Shown: positions 35,251 through 44,766 of the stretch, piece after piece
How the letters are laid out: every line of letters begins with the position of its first letter
How positions within the stretch are numbered: position 1 is the stretch's first letter
Assembly: GCF_044360475.1 (NCBI RefSeq)
Contig: NZ_CP043494.1
Span: forward strand, 3,720,001-3,784,000
From: Archangium minus
GTDB lineage: Bacteria; Myxococcota; Myxococcia; Myxococcales; Myxococcaceae
Reading direction: 5' to 3'
Length of the DNA stretch: 64,000 nt
Translations under genes and position numbers: made by a program
The notes under the pieces: model-generated
The model's input: the letters and a program-made list of their open reading frames with translations, nothing else
What the model was told of the DNA's origin: nothing
Databases searched by the model: none

Positions 35251-35832
35251 CTACAGCAAAGGACGTATAGGTGGGATAAAAGCCATGTTGAGGGGGAGGG
35301 CTGGAGCGGAGGAGGCGAGGAGGGCCTCCTTGGCGAGCTGCTCCAGCACGGGAAGGAGTTCTTTCCAGCCCACGTATCCCATGGCGAGGATGGCCTTGCG
35401 CTGCACCGTGGGGTCCGGGAACGTCAGGCTCTTGCGGAAGAACTCGAAGAAAGACGCGTCGAACTCGGGCGGAGCGATGAGCGCCATGAGGCGCACGGCC
35501 AGATGGAGCTGCTCCGCCGTCGCCGCCGAGTCCGCCAGTTTCCGGATTTCGTCATTCGTGTAGACGTCCACGAACTCCGGGAGCCCGGGGGCAAGGTGCT
35601 CGGGAGCCTCGCTCTCAATGTAGATGTACGGCACTTCAATCATGAAGTCGTCGATGAAGCGCACGATGCTCCGGCTACCCGCTTCGTCTTCATCGGTGAC
35701 CCAGATGATCTGGTAGGGCCGGGTGGACGTCGCCTCCGTCACCGACTCCAGCGACCACCCCAGAATCAGGGCGATGGAGCTGAGCTGCGCTGCTGCTTCA
35801 ACGTCCTTCATGGGAATGCGGAGCTTCTTCAT
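35251..35832 (-). CDS. Unknown small protein, HEAT-like C-terminal half
   Basis: 193 residues, no signal peptide. The N-terminal half resembles no known fold (PYQIIWVTDEDEAGSRSIVRFIDDFMIEV). The second half is helical, with VQRKAILAMGYVGWKELLPVLEQLA resembling a HEAT-repeat pair. The last residues (NMAFIPPIRPLL) are read from inside a dispersed repeat, so the natural C-terminus may have been replaced. The ATG at 35832 has AGGAAAGG upstream. Confidence 0.65.
   Translation of the reverse strand: MKKLRIPMKDVEAAAQLSSIALILGWSLESVTEATSTRPYQIIWVTDEDEAGSRSIVRFIDDFMIEVPYIYIESEAPEHLAPGLPEFVDVYTNDEIRKLADSAATAEQLHLAVRLMALIAPPEFDASFFEFFRKSLTFPDPTVQRKAILAMGYVGWKELLPVLEQLAKEALLASSAPALPLNMAFIPPIRPLL
35264..35307 (+). 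repeat. Dispersed GC-rich repeat, copy C
   Basis: Similar to copy D (51153): both read CGTxTxGGTGGGA, then GCCxTGTTGAGGGG and GGCTGGAGC in the same order. This copy overlaps the 3' end of the small unknown gene and supplies its last codons. Confidence 0.45.
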
Positions 35833-36031
35833 GAACACCTTTCCTGGAACGTCAGTTGCCGGTCCCGTGCTGCCCCTCCCCCCAGCCACACCTCGCCAGA
35901 GCACACGCTCCCGTCAGCCTCCCCCGCCGCCTCCCTTGGATGCAGCCAATGTTCCGGGGCTCCGGCGCGATTGAAACCCCCTTCCGTCGCATGGTAGGAC
36001 GGAGGGGGCCGCTCGCTCCCGACCGAAAATC

Positions 36032-39000
36032 ATGGAATCCCCAGGAGCTGGACGACTTCGTCGGCGGTTGGCTCGAATCATCGCAGGCGTGCTCCTGCTT
36101 CCCGTTGCGACCCTCGCGCTGGTGCTGGTCACGGCGGTGGCTGCTCTGCACCTCCTCGACCGTCCCTGGCTGAAGCAGCGCATCGTCTCCAGGGTGGAAG
36201 CGGCCACGGGCCTGCAGCTGGACTACCAAACAGTCCAGGTCGTCTTGCTCTCGGGGCTGCGACTGGAAGGGCTGGTGGTTCGTACCCCGTCGCCGTTCCA
36301 AAGCGTCGCGCCCGAGCTGCTTCGCGTCGGCACGCTGGAGGCGCAATGGTCACCCGGCTCCCTGCTAAGCGGGACGACCCTGGTTGAGCGGGTGGCGGTG
36401 CGTGACGTGGCCTTGACCCTGGTGGCCGACGATGCTGGGCCCACGTCTCTCACGGGATTGATGGGGCCGGAAGCCCCTGAACCGCCGCCCATCGAAGCGC
36501 CGCTCGGGGCCTCTCAGCAGGTCGCTGCCCTCCTGGCCTCCGCACCTCCCGTCGGGAAGGTCGACGTGTCGGGCGTGTTGTTGGGTTACGTCCGCGTTCG
36601 GAAGGGTGAAGTGCTCGAGCACTGGTCCTTGCGTGGGCTCGCCGCCGCGGTCGAAACGAAGCATCAAGACGATGGATGGAAGGTCTTCGCGGAAATCGGC
36701 CAGACCGGTACGCCGCTTCCGCTGGAGTTGAGCCGTGAAGGCCCAGCCATTCCGTCGGCCTCAGCCCGGTTGGAACTGACTCTCTCGGCGGAGGCAGGGG
36801 CGTCGGGCGCTCGCGCGCGGGTGGACCTCGATGTCGCGCGACAGACGTTCGATCCGCAGTTCACGGTCCGCACACTGCTGCACGGCTCGGCCTCTGCGAA
36901 GTTTGATAGCGAGAAGCAGCACATCGCCATCGAGCTGGACCGTACCCAGCTGACCGACAGCGCCGAAGTGCAAGCCCAGTTGGTGCTTCCAGATGCAGCG
37001 GATGTTCCGCCAGTCGTGACGCGGGCTCTGGCGGATGTTGAGCTCGGACGGCTGCTGCAACAGGTCCCCGCTGATTGGCGTCCGTTCTCCATCGAGCGCG
37101 GCAAGGTGCATCTGGACGCCCAAGAGGTCACGCTCAGCGCCATGCCGCAGTTGGGAGCCCAAGGCAAACTGGGGTTGGACGCCGACGTCGCGGCGCTCCA
37201 GCTCGTTCAAGACGAGCTTCGGGTGGCGCTCGGCGGTGGGCGTGTCTCCTTGGTGGCGACCCCTGATCCCCAAAAGGGGCTGACCGCTCAGCTCGCATTT
37301 GCGCTCCAGGGACTCGATGTCAGGGGGCCCACCACGCTTCGTGTTCCGAAGGCCTCCGGCGAACTGAAGGGGCACCAGCTGCGGCCAGACCCCTCATCGC
37401 CCATCAAGGTCGCGGGGGATGCTGCCCTGTCTGGAATGGTGGATGCATTGGACGTCCGTGCATCCGGAACCCGTGCGACTGCTGAGCGTTTGGGCTTTCA
37501 GCTCCATGCCCCCTTGGCGGGTGAGCCGCCCTTCGCTCTGAAAGCGGACGTGCCCGTGGGGGCGCTCCAGGTGGTTACGGCGGATGGACGCGAGGTGCTG
37601 AATGGCCCCGTGCACATGACGCTCAACGCGTCGGAGGTGTTCCCTCAGTTGGACGAGCCGCGGCTGAGCCGGGCCCGCGCTCGGCTGGAGCTCGACGTTG
37701 GCACGATGCACGCGTCGATGGATGCCACCAAAGGGACCGACGATGTGGCGTACACCTTGGCTGTCCAGACCCCGGACCTGGTCGCCGCTCGGCCTTTCAT
37801 CCCCGAGTCAGTCGCCGCACGCATTCCCTGGAAGCACCTGGCCGTGAACCTGGCCTCCACGGGCAAGCTGGCGGCGCTCTTTTCCTCCTCGCCACGGCTG
37901 GAGCACCGAACGGAGCTGCGCCTTCAGCGGCCAGGATGGGACGACGTGTCGGCCAGCAACCTCGCCGTCGTGATGCATTCGCGAGGAGATTCCTGGCGGC
38001 ACAAGGGCGAAGTGGATCTTCAAATCGAAGGGCTGCGCGTTGGTGAAAACGACGTGGGTTCTCAGCACCAGACCTTGACGCTGGACCTTGATCGCCGAAA
38101 GCCGTCGCTCCGGTTGGGGCTCACCAGCCAGGCAGGGCTGAAGATCGCACTCGATGCCGCACTGGCGTTCGACCGAAAAGCCCGTGCGCTTCGCTGTGAT
38201 GTGAAGGGCGATATTCCGCCCATCGGTGCGCTGGCTCCTCTCTTGGCCAAGGCTCAGGTGCCCGCGGAACTGGATCCCTCGCAGCTCGCGCTGAACGTCG
38301 AGCTGCATGGCACGCTGCTCGGGGTGATCACGAACATCGCCTCCGACGGAACCCCGAGCCTGGCCCCCGCCCCTCTGCGTACTGCCAGCTTCGACGGGAA
38401 GGCGGTGGTGGACGTGCGCGGCATCCGCTGGAGACAGGAAGCCCAGTCGATCAACCTCCCCGCTCTGCATTGGCAGCTCGAGTCGCTCGCTGATGGGCCA
38501 CGGCGAATCGTCCACAGCAATCTGACGGTGGAAAAACTCGCCGTGCGCATGAGCGATCGCCGGCTGTCATTCGCCGACGTGTCCAGCGACACCACCGCCA
38601 CCTTCACGGAGAAGAGGGAAGCGGGCGAAATCGAGCTGAAACAACACTTGAAGGTTCGCTCTCTCGAACAGCGGCCCGCGCTGCCCTATCCGGTTCAGGA
38701 GCTGGAATGGTCTTTCTCCGCTCTCCGTGAGCCCAATGGTGTCATTCACATCCCCGACCTGCAGCTGTCCAATGGGGGGACAAGTACCCAGCTGAAAGCC
38801 AAAGGTCGGCTCGAGCTCAGCGACGACCGGCGCCGCCTGTCGGTCCGGGGTGAGCTGGCGCAGGACTTGTCCAAACTTGCGCGGCCAGGCTTCCTCGAGA
38901 GCAGCGGCAAGGTCACGGTTGATTTCCGGGTGGCTTCGCCCAACCTGGTGGTCTTCCAAACCCTCTCCGACCTTCTCCTCCAGAACGTCAACCTGCGGCT

Positions 39001-39718
39001 GCCCGAATCGGGGATTGCAATCGAAATGCTCGATGGCAACGTGCCGCTGACCGAAAACGTGGCGTTCTACGAAGGACAGATGCGGCTGCTGAGCGACATC
39101 GACGTGAACCCGTACTCGATGCTTCGCTTCGCCGACCAACACCCCTTGCTTTCACGCAACGGCTTCGTGTCGGTGGGCAGCATCACCACGCCTCTCATTT
39201 CTATCGCGCCCTTGGCCGGAAACCTGTCCATCAACCAGAATATGGTTTCCTTGAGTCAGCTGGAGATGGGCGTCCGCGGTGGGCGTATCACCGGACAGTG
39301 CGTGTTGGACTGGCGGGGAAAGCACTCCACCCTGGAGGCTCGCGTGCGGGCGACCGGCGTGAAATCGTCCCGGGGCGAGCCCTTTGACGGAAATGCCGCC
39401 GTCGTCATCTCCGGCAAGGATCGCAGCGTCACTGGGCGCGCGGAGATCCTGCGCATCGGCAACCGCCACCTGCTTGATCTGCTCGACCTCGAGGATCCGC
39501 ACCATACGGATCCCGCCACCAACCGCGTCCGCTACGCGTTGGGATTGGGTTACCCGGAGCACGTGCGGGTGAGCTTCAACCACGGCTTCGGTCGCCTGAG
39601 CATCACCATGGGCGGCCTGGCCAGGCTGATCAGCATCGACGAGATCCGGGGCATTCCCATGGGCCCCATCGTCGACCGGGTTATTGACTCCTTGTCTCCT
39701 CCGGAGGCCCTGCCATGA
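36032..39718 (+). CDS. AsmA/YdbH-like large envelope protein
   Basis: 1228 residues. A basic start and one membrane anchor (about 16-40) lead into a very long beta-rich periplasmic part typical of AsmA/TamB/YdbH proteins, now thought to be bridge-like lipid transporters between the membranes. The start WLKQRIVSRVEAATGLQLDYQTVQV and the end RSVTGRAEILRIGNRHLLDLLDL followed by VRVSFNHGFGRLSI match the first and last conserved blocks of the YdbH type. It overlaps the next gene by 4 bases, and that gene looks like YdbL, the usual partner of YdbH. Confidence 0.82.
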   Translation: MESPGAGRLRRRLARIIAGVLLLPVATLALVLVTAVAALHLLDRPWLKQRIVSRVEAATGLQLDYQTVQVVLLSGLRLEGLVVRTPSPFQSVAPELLRVGTLEAQWSPGSLLSGTTLVERVAVRDVALTLVADDAGPTSLTGLMGPEAPEPPPIEAPLGASQQVAALLASAPPVGKVDVSGVLLGYVRVRKGEVLEHWSLRGLAAAVETKHQDDGWKVFAEIGQTGTPLPLELSREGPAIPSASARLELTLSAEAGASGARARVDLDVARQTFDPQFTVRTLLHGSASAKFDSEKQHIAIELDRTQLTDSAEVQAQLVLPDAADVPPVVTRALADVELGRLLQQVPADWRPFSIERGKVHLDAQEVTLSAMPQLGAQGKLGLDADVAALQLVQDELRVALGGGRVSLVATPDPQKGLTAQLAFALQGLDVRGPTTLRVPKASGELKGHQLRPDPSSPIKVAGDAALSGMVDALDVRASGTRATAERLGFQLHAPLAGEPPFALKADVPVGALQVVTADGREVLNGPVHMTLNASEVFPQLDEPRLSRARARLELDVGTMHASMDATKGTDDVAYTLAVQTPDLVAARPFIPESVAARIPWKHLAVNLASTGKLAALFSSSPRLEHRTELRLQRPGWDDVSASNLAVVMHSRGDSWRHKGEVDLQIEGLRVGENDVGSQHQTLTLDLDRRKPSLRLGLTSQAGLKIALDAALAFDRKARALRCDVKGDIPPIGALAPLLAKAQVPAELDPSQLALNVELHGTLLGVITNIASDGTPSLAPAPLRTASFDGKAVVDVRGIRWRQEAQSINLPALHWQLESLADGPRRIVHSNLTVEKLAVRMSDRRLSFADVSSDTTATFTEKREAGEIELKQHLKVRSLEQRPALPYPVQELEWSFSALREPNGVIHIPDLQLSNGGTSTQLKAKGRLELSDDRRRLSVRGELAQDLSKLARPGFLESSGKVTVDFRVASPNLVVFQTLSDLLLQNVNLRLPESGIAIEMLDGNVPLTENVAFYEGQMRLLSDIDVNPYSMLRFADQHPLLSRNGFVSVGSITTPLISIAPLAGNLSINQNMVSLSQLEMGVRGGRITGQCVLDWRGKHSTLEARVRATGVKSSRGEPFDGNAAVVISGKDRSVTGRAEILRIGNRHLLDLLDLEDPHHTDPATNRVRYALGLGYPEHVRVSFNHGFGRLSITMGGLARLISIDEIRGIPMGPIVDRVIDSLSPPEALP

Positions 39719-40254
39719 AACGCCGCGGGTTGCTGCTTCTTGCCGCCTTCGCCTTCTCTGGATGCATTCGCGCCCCGGAGATCGTCATGGTCGATCGCGC
39801 GACGGCGCTCGAGGAACAGGCTTCGGGTTCGTTCAAGGACGTGGAACGGCGTCTCGCTCGCGCGGGCATGAGTCCGACGCCGGTGCCGCTCACGCCCAAC
39901 CAACTGGAGGACTTGGGCATCCAGCCTACGCCGCTGGTCGAGAACCTCGGCAAGACACACGCGGACCGTGTCGACGAGTTGCTGCGGCGCCACTGTGTGG
40001 GAGAAGGGCGGGACGGGTTGCTGGTGGACACCCGGAGCCGCTGCCGGGCCGGACGCTTGTCCGCGGATGACGTCGCCCTGGTGGAACGGGTGAACCAGGC
40101 TCGGCGGCAGCTGTGGCAATGGATGCGGACGGTCCGCCCCAGCGTGCCCGAAGAGTCGCTACGCCGGAGCTGGAAACAGGTGCACGCGGAGGGGGTGATC
40201 TGCGGCGGCTGGGTTGAAGCCGATGACGGCACCTGGGGAGAAAAGAAGTGCTGA
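39715..40254 (+). CDS. YdbL-like (DUF1318) lipoprotein
   Basis: 179 residues. The signal MKRRGLLLLAAFAFSGC marks a lipoprotein. The C-terminal half (GRDGLLVDTRSRC, VERVNQARRQLWQWM, WKQVHAEGVICGGWVEADDGTW) fits DUF1318/YdbL, but an additional N-terminal part of about 60 residues precedes it. In enterobacteria ydbH-ynbE-ydbL form one operon; here an AsmA/YdbH-like gene overlaps it by 4 bases. No YnbE-like small lipoprotein is seen. It overlaps the next gene by 7 bases. Confidence 0.75.
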   Translation: MKRRGLLLLAAFAFSGCIRAPEIVMVDRATALEEQASGSFKDVERRLARAGMSPTPVPLTPNQLEDLGIQPTPLVENLGKTHADRVDELLRRHCVGEGRDGLLVDTRSRCRAGRLSADDVALVERVNQARRQLWQWMRTVRPSVPEESLRRSWKQVHAEGVICGGWVEADDGTWGEKKC

Positions 40255-43200
40255 CGCTCCCTGGCCGGTTCCTCCTGGCCCTGGTTGTTTTCATCGCGGG
40301 CAGCGTCTGGGCACAGGACGATGAGAACGACGGAGGCTTGCGCAGGCCCTCACTGCTCACCGTGGGCATGGGAGATCAATTCCTGGGGCAGTTGGCGCCC
40401 GATGGGAACACGCTGATCTTCGTGTCCAATCGCAACATCGCGACCGAAATCTACATTCAGGATCTGGAACAGGGCCGCGAGCGCCGCCTCTTTGACGAAG
40501 GTGCCGACGTGACCTGGCCGCGGATCAGTCCCGACGGCAAACACCTGCTCTACATCTCGTTCCGAAACCAGGCCAGCGGCCAGTTGTGTGTGCGAGAGCT
40601 GTCCGGTGGGGAAGGTCGCCGCTGCCTTGAGGAAGAGACCAGCGCGCTGCAGGCGGAATGGATCGATGCCTCGCATATCGCGCTGGTGAGCCGGGCGACC
40701 ATCCAGGGTGATCTGCGATTGTCGCGGGTCGTGGTGGAGCGCGAGTTGAGCGTGAGTCGTCCCCTGCTCGAGCGCAATCTGACCAGTCCCACCGTCTCAC
40801 CCGATGGGCGCTGGCTGGTGTACGTCCCGGTCGAGCGCTCCGTGCAGCAGGTGGGCCCCGGCTTCGCCGCGCGCGCCTCGCCCCATCTGGAGGCTCTCCG
40901 GCTGGATCGCCCCGGCGCTGTCCCCGTACCGCTGGCGCTCGATCTTCCGGGACAGACCGGACAGCCGGTGTTCGCGCTCGATGGGCGCTCGCTGTACGTG
41001 GTGCAGTTCTTCACCGACTCCAATGCGGACGGGGTGATCGACGCCAGCGACAGAGGCGTGCTGTTCCGGGTGCCTTTCGCTTCTGAGCGCGAGGACGCGC
41101 CCGAGTTGGCCGCCGCCTCCAGTCCGGACCAGCTCACCAGTGTGTCCTGGAGCTGCGAGTACCCGGCGCCCGCGGCCGCGTCACTCATCGCGACCTGCTC
41201 GCGCGAGCAATCGCTGGATGTGTATCAGCTGCCGCTGGATGGCCAGGTTCCCAGCAACTGGGACGTTCCTCGTCTCAACGAGGAATTGAGAATGGTCGGC
41301 AGGCGCGCGGATCAACTCCTGCTCTATCGCCAACGTCTGCTGCTCGAAGCCCGGCCCAAACCCCGCCGTCTGCTGATGATGCGCCTGAGCCTGCTCCACC
41401 TGGCTTTCGAGGACTTCGAGGCAGCGGAGTTCTACGCCCGCCACATGCGTTCGGTGAACGATCCCGCCACCGCGGGACTGGCGGAGCCGCTGCTGCTCCT
41501 CATCGACCACCGGCGCGCCATGAAGGAGCGCGAGCGCGGCCGCATGGTGGACGAGCCGATCGACGCCGAACGGCAACGCATGGCCGCGTTGGATCCCGCC
41601 GCGGCGCCCAGCCCGCCCTCCGCCGTCTTTCAACACGTGGTGCGCAGTGAACTGGCGGAAGCCGCTGGCGACTTCACGCTGGCGCGCCAGGAGCTGGAGT
41701 CCGCCCAGGTGACCGACACCACGCCGCGCGCGGTGCTGGAAGCCTATTTCGAGCAAGCGGATGCGCTGTACCGCAAGCTCGACGATCGGGAGGCCCTGGT
41801 CGAAGCCGGCCGTCGGCTCTCCATGAACAAAGTGTTTCGTGACGACGACCAGCTCGACTTCGCTCGCGCCGCCGTCCGTGCCCTGTACCGGGGGCGCCCC
41901 TATGAGGAGGCGGATGCCGCCATGGCTCAGGCACTCGCATCGGCGCCCGCCGGCTCGGCGTATGCGTTTGCCTTGGAGCTGGGCCGTCACGTCAACGCTT
42001 TGCACGACGAGCGTCCCCCTCGCCCTGTCCGGGATGCGTTGATCGCCTTCTACCGCCAGCAAAAGGATCCCCTTCGCCGACGCGTCCTGGTGCAAGACGC
42101 CGTCGAGCGCGCGGCGGGTCTTGGCGCCGACGGCGTGCTGGAGGCATTGGCGACGGTCTACGTCGACGACGCCCCGCCCGGGACCGAGGAACGCCGCCGG
42201 GCCGAACGGTTGTTTCGCCGCGCGATGATGGGCCGCGCCTATCGCCGGTTGGGGAGGCAGCGCCTGGACGACGCCCGTGCCGACTTCGACCTCGTGACTC
42301 AACGGACGGGCTCACTGGAAAGTGCCATCGAGTCCATGAGCCTGCGGTTGCGTGCCGGCGTCAGCCCCGAGGTGGTGGAAAAGGAAGTCACCACCTCCTC
42401 CGCGAAGATGGCCAAGCCGCTCGCGCACTTCGTGAAGGCCTACCTCACGGCGCGCCAGTTACCCAAGCTGGAGGATGACCAGGCCCACGCCCAGGCGGTG
42501 GCGGCGGCCGTGAAGGAGCTGCGCGCATCGTGGCAGGAGCTCAAGAACCAGCGCGAGGTGCATGCCCTCTATGGCGCCATTCATCACGAGGACTTCCTCC
42601 GGGGCCGCTCTCCTTCCGCCGCAGAGCGCGCCAACCGGCACTACATGATCGCCCTGGACCTGGTGCGCAACAACGTCCGCTACCGGGCGATGATCCTCGG
42701 CGCGTTGGGGATGCTGCACACCCAGGTGGGCAACTTCCACATCGCCCTGGGTTACCTCGAGCAGCGAGACAAGTTGCCCTACGTGGACAACGCGGCGGGG
42801 CTGGCGGTGTCCCTTGCTCGTGCCCGGGCGCTCTTGCACGTTGGCCGCGACGTAGAGTCCGCGCAGGCGGCGGATCAGGCCTTGGCCATGGTGGACGCCA
42901 CACCGAAGCTGGCCAGGTTCGCCACCCTGGCGCTGGATCGTGCGGCGCTCTACAACCTTGCCGCGGGTCGATTCGAGCGGGCGTTGGCGCTCTACGATCG
43001 CGAGCTGCCCACCGTGGAATCGGGCCCCAGCGACGCGGAGGGCCTGCGCAACCGGTTGGTGGTGCGGCTGGCTCGCTGCGCCGCGGAGCTGGGGGCGGGT
43101 CAGCCCCAGCGGGCATTGGAGGACCTGGACCGAGTTGATCGCGACCTGGCTACCCCCGCCGTGCAAGCGACGCTGAACTGGGCACACGCCACACCCCGGC

Positions 43201-43718
43201 ACGTTCTGCGCTCCTATCGCATCATCGCCGCGGGACTGCGCGCCAATGCGGAGACCCGACTCGGGCACCTGGACGCCGCCGCCCACGCACTCGAACAGCG
43301 GCGCGCGCTGTTCCTGGAACAGTTCGCCGAGTCGGATCGCGATGAGGATATCCGCGCGGTGACGCTGGCGGAGATGCGGCTGGCCGAGAATGCCGTGGAT
43401 CGACAAGACACGGCGCAGGCGGCCCGCTGGTTGGGCAAGGCGCTCGAGCATGCCGACACCCTGATCGAGCGCACCCACGCACCGGTCGATGTCGGTCAGC
43501 TCGACGTGCTCTGGTTCGCGGCGCAGTTGCACGCGGATGGGAACACGCAGGTGCCTTTCGACGTGCCCAAGCGTCTGAATCAGGCGCGACGCTCCCTCCT
43601 CGACCAGGGAGATCCTTCCTGGCGCTCCTATCTGGCGTGGTTCGAGATCTATCTGGCGCTCAGCGCGAACCCGCCAGCAGAGGTCCGGGACGCACTGCTG
43701 CTACCCGCACAGCCCTGA
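40248..43718 (+). CDS. TolB-type beta-propeller plus TPR protein
   Basis: 1156 residues, GTG start inside the end of the YdbL-like gene. A signal peptide (to VWAQ) is followed by a WD40-like/TolB propeller (SPDGKHLLYISF, SPDGRWLVYVPV, ALDGRSLYVVQF) to about residue 330. A very long helical region then carries TPR-like repeats up to the C-terminus (for example LGALGMLHTQVGNFHIALGYLEQ and ALDRAALYNLAAGRFERALALYD). It is likely a periplasmic scaffold. The overlap with the AsmA/YdbL pair implies a common envelope function. Confidence 0.8.
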   Translation: MLTLPGRFLLALVVFIAGSVWAQDDENDGGLRRPSLLTVGMGDQFLGQLAPDGNTLIFVSNRNIATEIYIQDLEQGRERRLFDEGADVTWPRISPDGKHLLYISFRNQASGQLCVRELSGGEGRRCLEEETSALQAEWIDASHIALVSRATIQGDLRLSRVVVERELSVSRPLLERNLTSPTVSPDGRWLVYVPVERSVQQVGPGFAARASPHLEALRLDRPGAVPVPLALDLPGQTGQPVFALDGRSLYVVQFFTDSNADGVIDASDRGVLFRVPFASEREDAPELAAASSPDQLTSVSWSCEYPAPAAASLIATCSREQSLDVYQLPLDGQVPSNWDVPRLNEELRMVGRRADQLLLYRQRLLLEARPKPRRLLMMRLSLLHLAFEDFEAAEFYARHMRSVNDPATAGLAEPLLLLIDHRRAMKERERGRMVDEPIDAERQRMAALDPAAAPSPPSAVFQHVVRSELAEAAGDFTLARQELESAQVTDTTPRAVLEAYFEQADALYRKLDDREALVEAGRRLSMNKVFRDDDQLDFARAAVRALYRGRPYEEADAAMAQALASAPAGSAYAFALELGRHVNALHDERPPRPVRDALIAFYRQQKDPLRRRVLVQDAVERAAGLGADGVLEALATVYVDDAPPGTEERRRAERLFRRAMMGRAYRRLGRQRLDDARADFDLVTQRTGSLESAIESMSLRLRAGVSPEVVEKEVTTSSAKMAKPLAHFVKAYLTARQLPKLEDDQAHAQAVAAAVKELRASWQELKNQREVHALYGAIHHEDFLRGRSPSAAERANRHYMIALDLVRNNVRYRAMILGALGMLHTQVGNFHIALGYLEQRDKLPYVDNAAGLAVSLARARALLHVGRDVESAQAADQALAMVDATPKLARFATLALDRAALYNLAAGRFERALALYDRELPTVESGPSDAEGLRNRLVVRLARCAAELGAGQPQRALEDLDRVDRDLATPAVQATLNWAHATPRHVLRSYRIIAAGLRANAETRLGHLDAAAHALEQRRALFLEQFAESDRDEDIRAVTLAEMRLAENAVDRQDTAQAARWLGKALEHADTLIERTHAPVDVGQLDVLWFAAQLHADGNTQVPFDVPKRLNQARRSLLDQGDPSWRSYLAWFEIYLALSANPPAEVRDALLLPAQP

Positions 43719-43867
43719 CTTGCATGGCAGGGGGCGTGCTCCCTCCCTCTTTTGGGGGAGTCTTCTCCTGGGCTTCCGAGTGTTTTCTTCCGAGGTGTGA
43801 CCCTCTATCCTCGCCTCTCGATAGAACGACCGGTTGCCTTTCTGGGACCAGAAAACGAGACAAGACC

Positions 43868-44659
43868 ATGCCCAAAGGCATCAGCAAGCCCTTGCCGTCC
43901 ATCGTCAAGCTCACGGACAACAAGAAGTATGGCATTTATCCGGAGGACGCCAAGGTAGATGGCAAGAAGCTGGGCAAAGAGGCGCAGGCCTCGCTCTTCG
44001 TCAACACCAAGGTCAAGGACGATAAATTCGTGGGTCTCGGGAATGAGGCCAAGAGCCCCACGACCTACACCCACGGAACGGATTCCTTCGAGCGCTATCA
44101 GTTCCAGAAGGGCGTGAAGGACTGCGTGCACAACGCCGAGGAGTTCCTGCACGGCGGGCCACTGCCCACCAAACACAAGCCCAACGAGTACACCCTCGCC
44201 AGCAAGGAGAAGGTGACGGGTGAGGTGTTTGGCTATTCCAACGACGACAACATCGCGGTGTCCCAGAGCGCCAAGCAGAAGAAGCCAGGTGCTGTCAATC
44301 ATCACGCGAATCCAGAGCCTGGCGAGGCCTATGGAATCATCCGGCAGCAGGAGCCGGGCGAGAATCAGTCACCGTTCCACTTCGCGCCCGTCGTGGCCAA
44401 GGATGGGAAGCAGACCATCACCGCGGAGCAGACGGCGGGTACCACGGATGCCACGGCTCGAAATACCTACCCGACCATGGACATGTACCGGGTGGGTGAC
44501 AAGGAGGATTCTTTCAAGGCTCGCTTTGGCACCGCGGAGGGCTACGGAAAGGACGCCATCGTCGTGACCACCCAGAAGTGGGGCCCGCAGACCTTCAAGG
44601 ACGGCGATTCCAAGCCCGATGCGGAGGAGCCCCAGACCAAGAAGCGGAAGACTGACTAG
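43868..44659 (+). CDS. Papain-like fold toxin/effector candidate
   Basis: 263 residues with no signal peptide. It contains one cysteine only, Cys86 in KGVKDCVHNAEEFLHG, and a later SPFHFAPVVAKDGKQTIT with His171. This Cys-His layout resembles papain-like or NlpC/P60-related domains of polymorphic toxins and secretion-system effectors, in which a Cys helix is followed by a xHxAxVVAxDG strand. The C-terminal tail is TKKRKTD, a basic cluster. It is monocistronic with weak ribosome-site support (GAGAC). No immunity gene is obvious. The assignment is by pattern only. Confidence 0.6.
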   Translation: MPKGISKPLPSIVKLTDNKKYGIYPEDAKVDGKKLGKEAQASLFVNTKVKDDKFVGLGNEAKSPTTYTHGTDSFERYQFQKGVKDCVHNAEEFLHGGPLPTKHKPNEYTLASKEKVTGEVFGYSNDDNIAVSQSAKQKKPGAVNHHANPEPGEAYGIIRQQEPGENQSPFHFAPVVAKDGKQTITAEQTAGTTDATARNTYPTMDMYRVGDKEDSFKARFGTAEGYGKDAIVVTTQKWGPQTFKDGDSKPDAEEPQTKKRKTD

Positions 44660-44766
44660 GCCCTTTCGACGCTTCAGTCCGTCCCTCGCCGAAGCCCAGC
44701 ACGCACCACTCGGGAATCCGTCCACTTCGGTGAACCACGTGCGCCCAGGAGCGGTAAACTCAGGGC

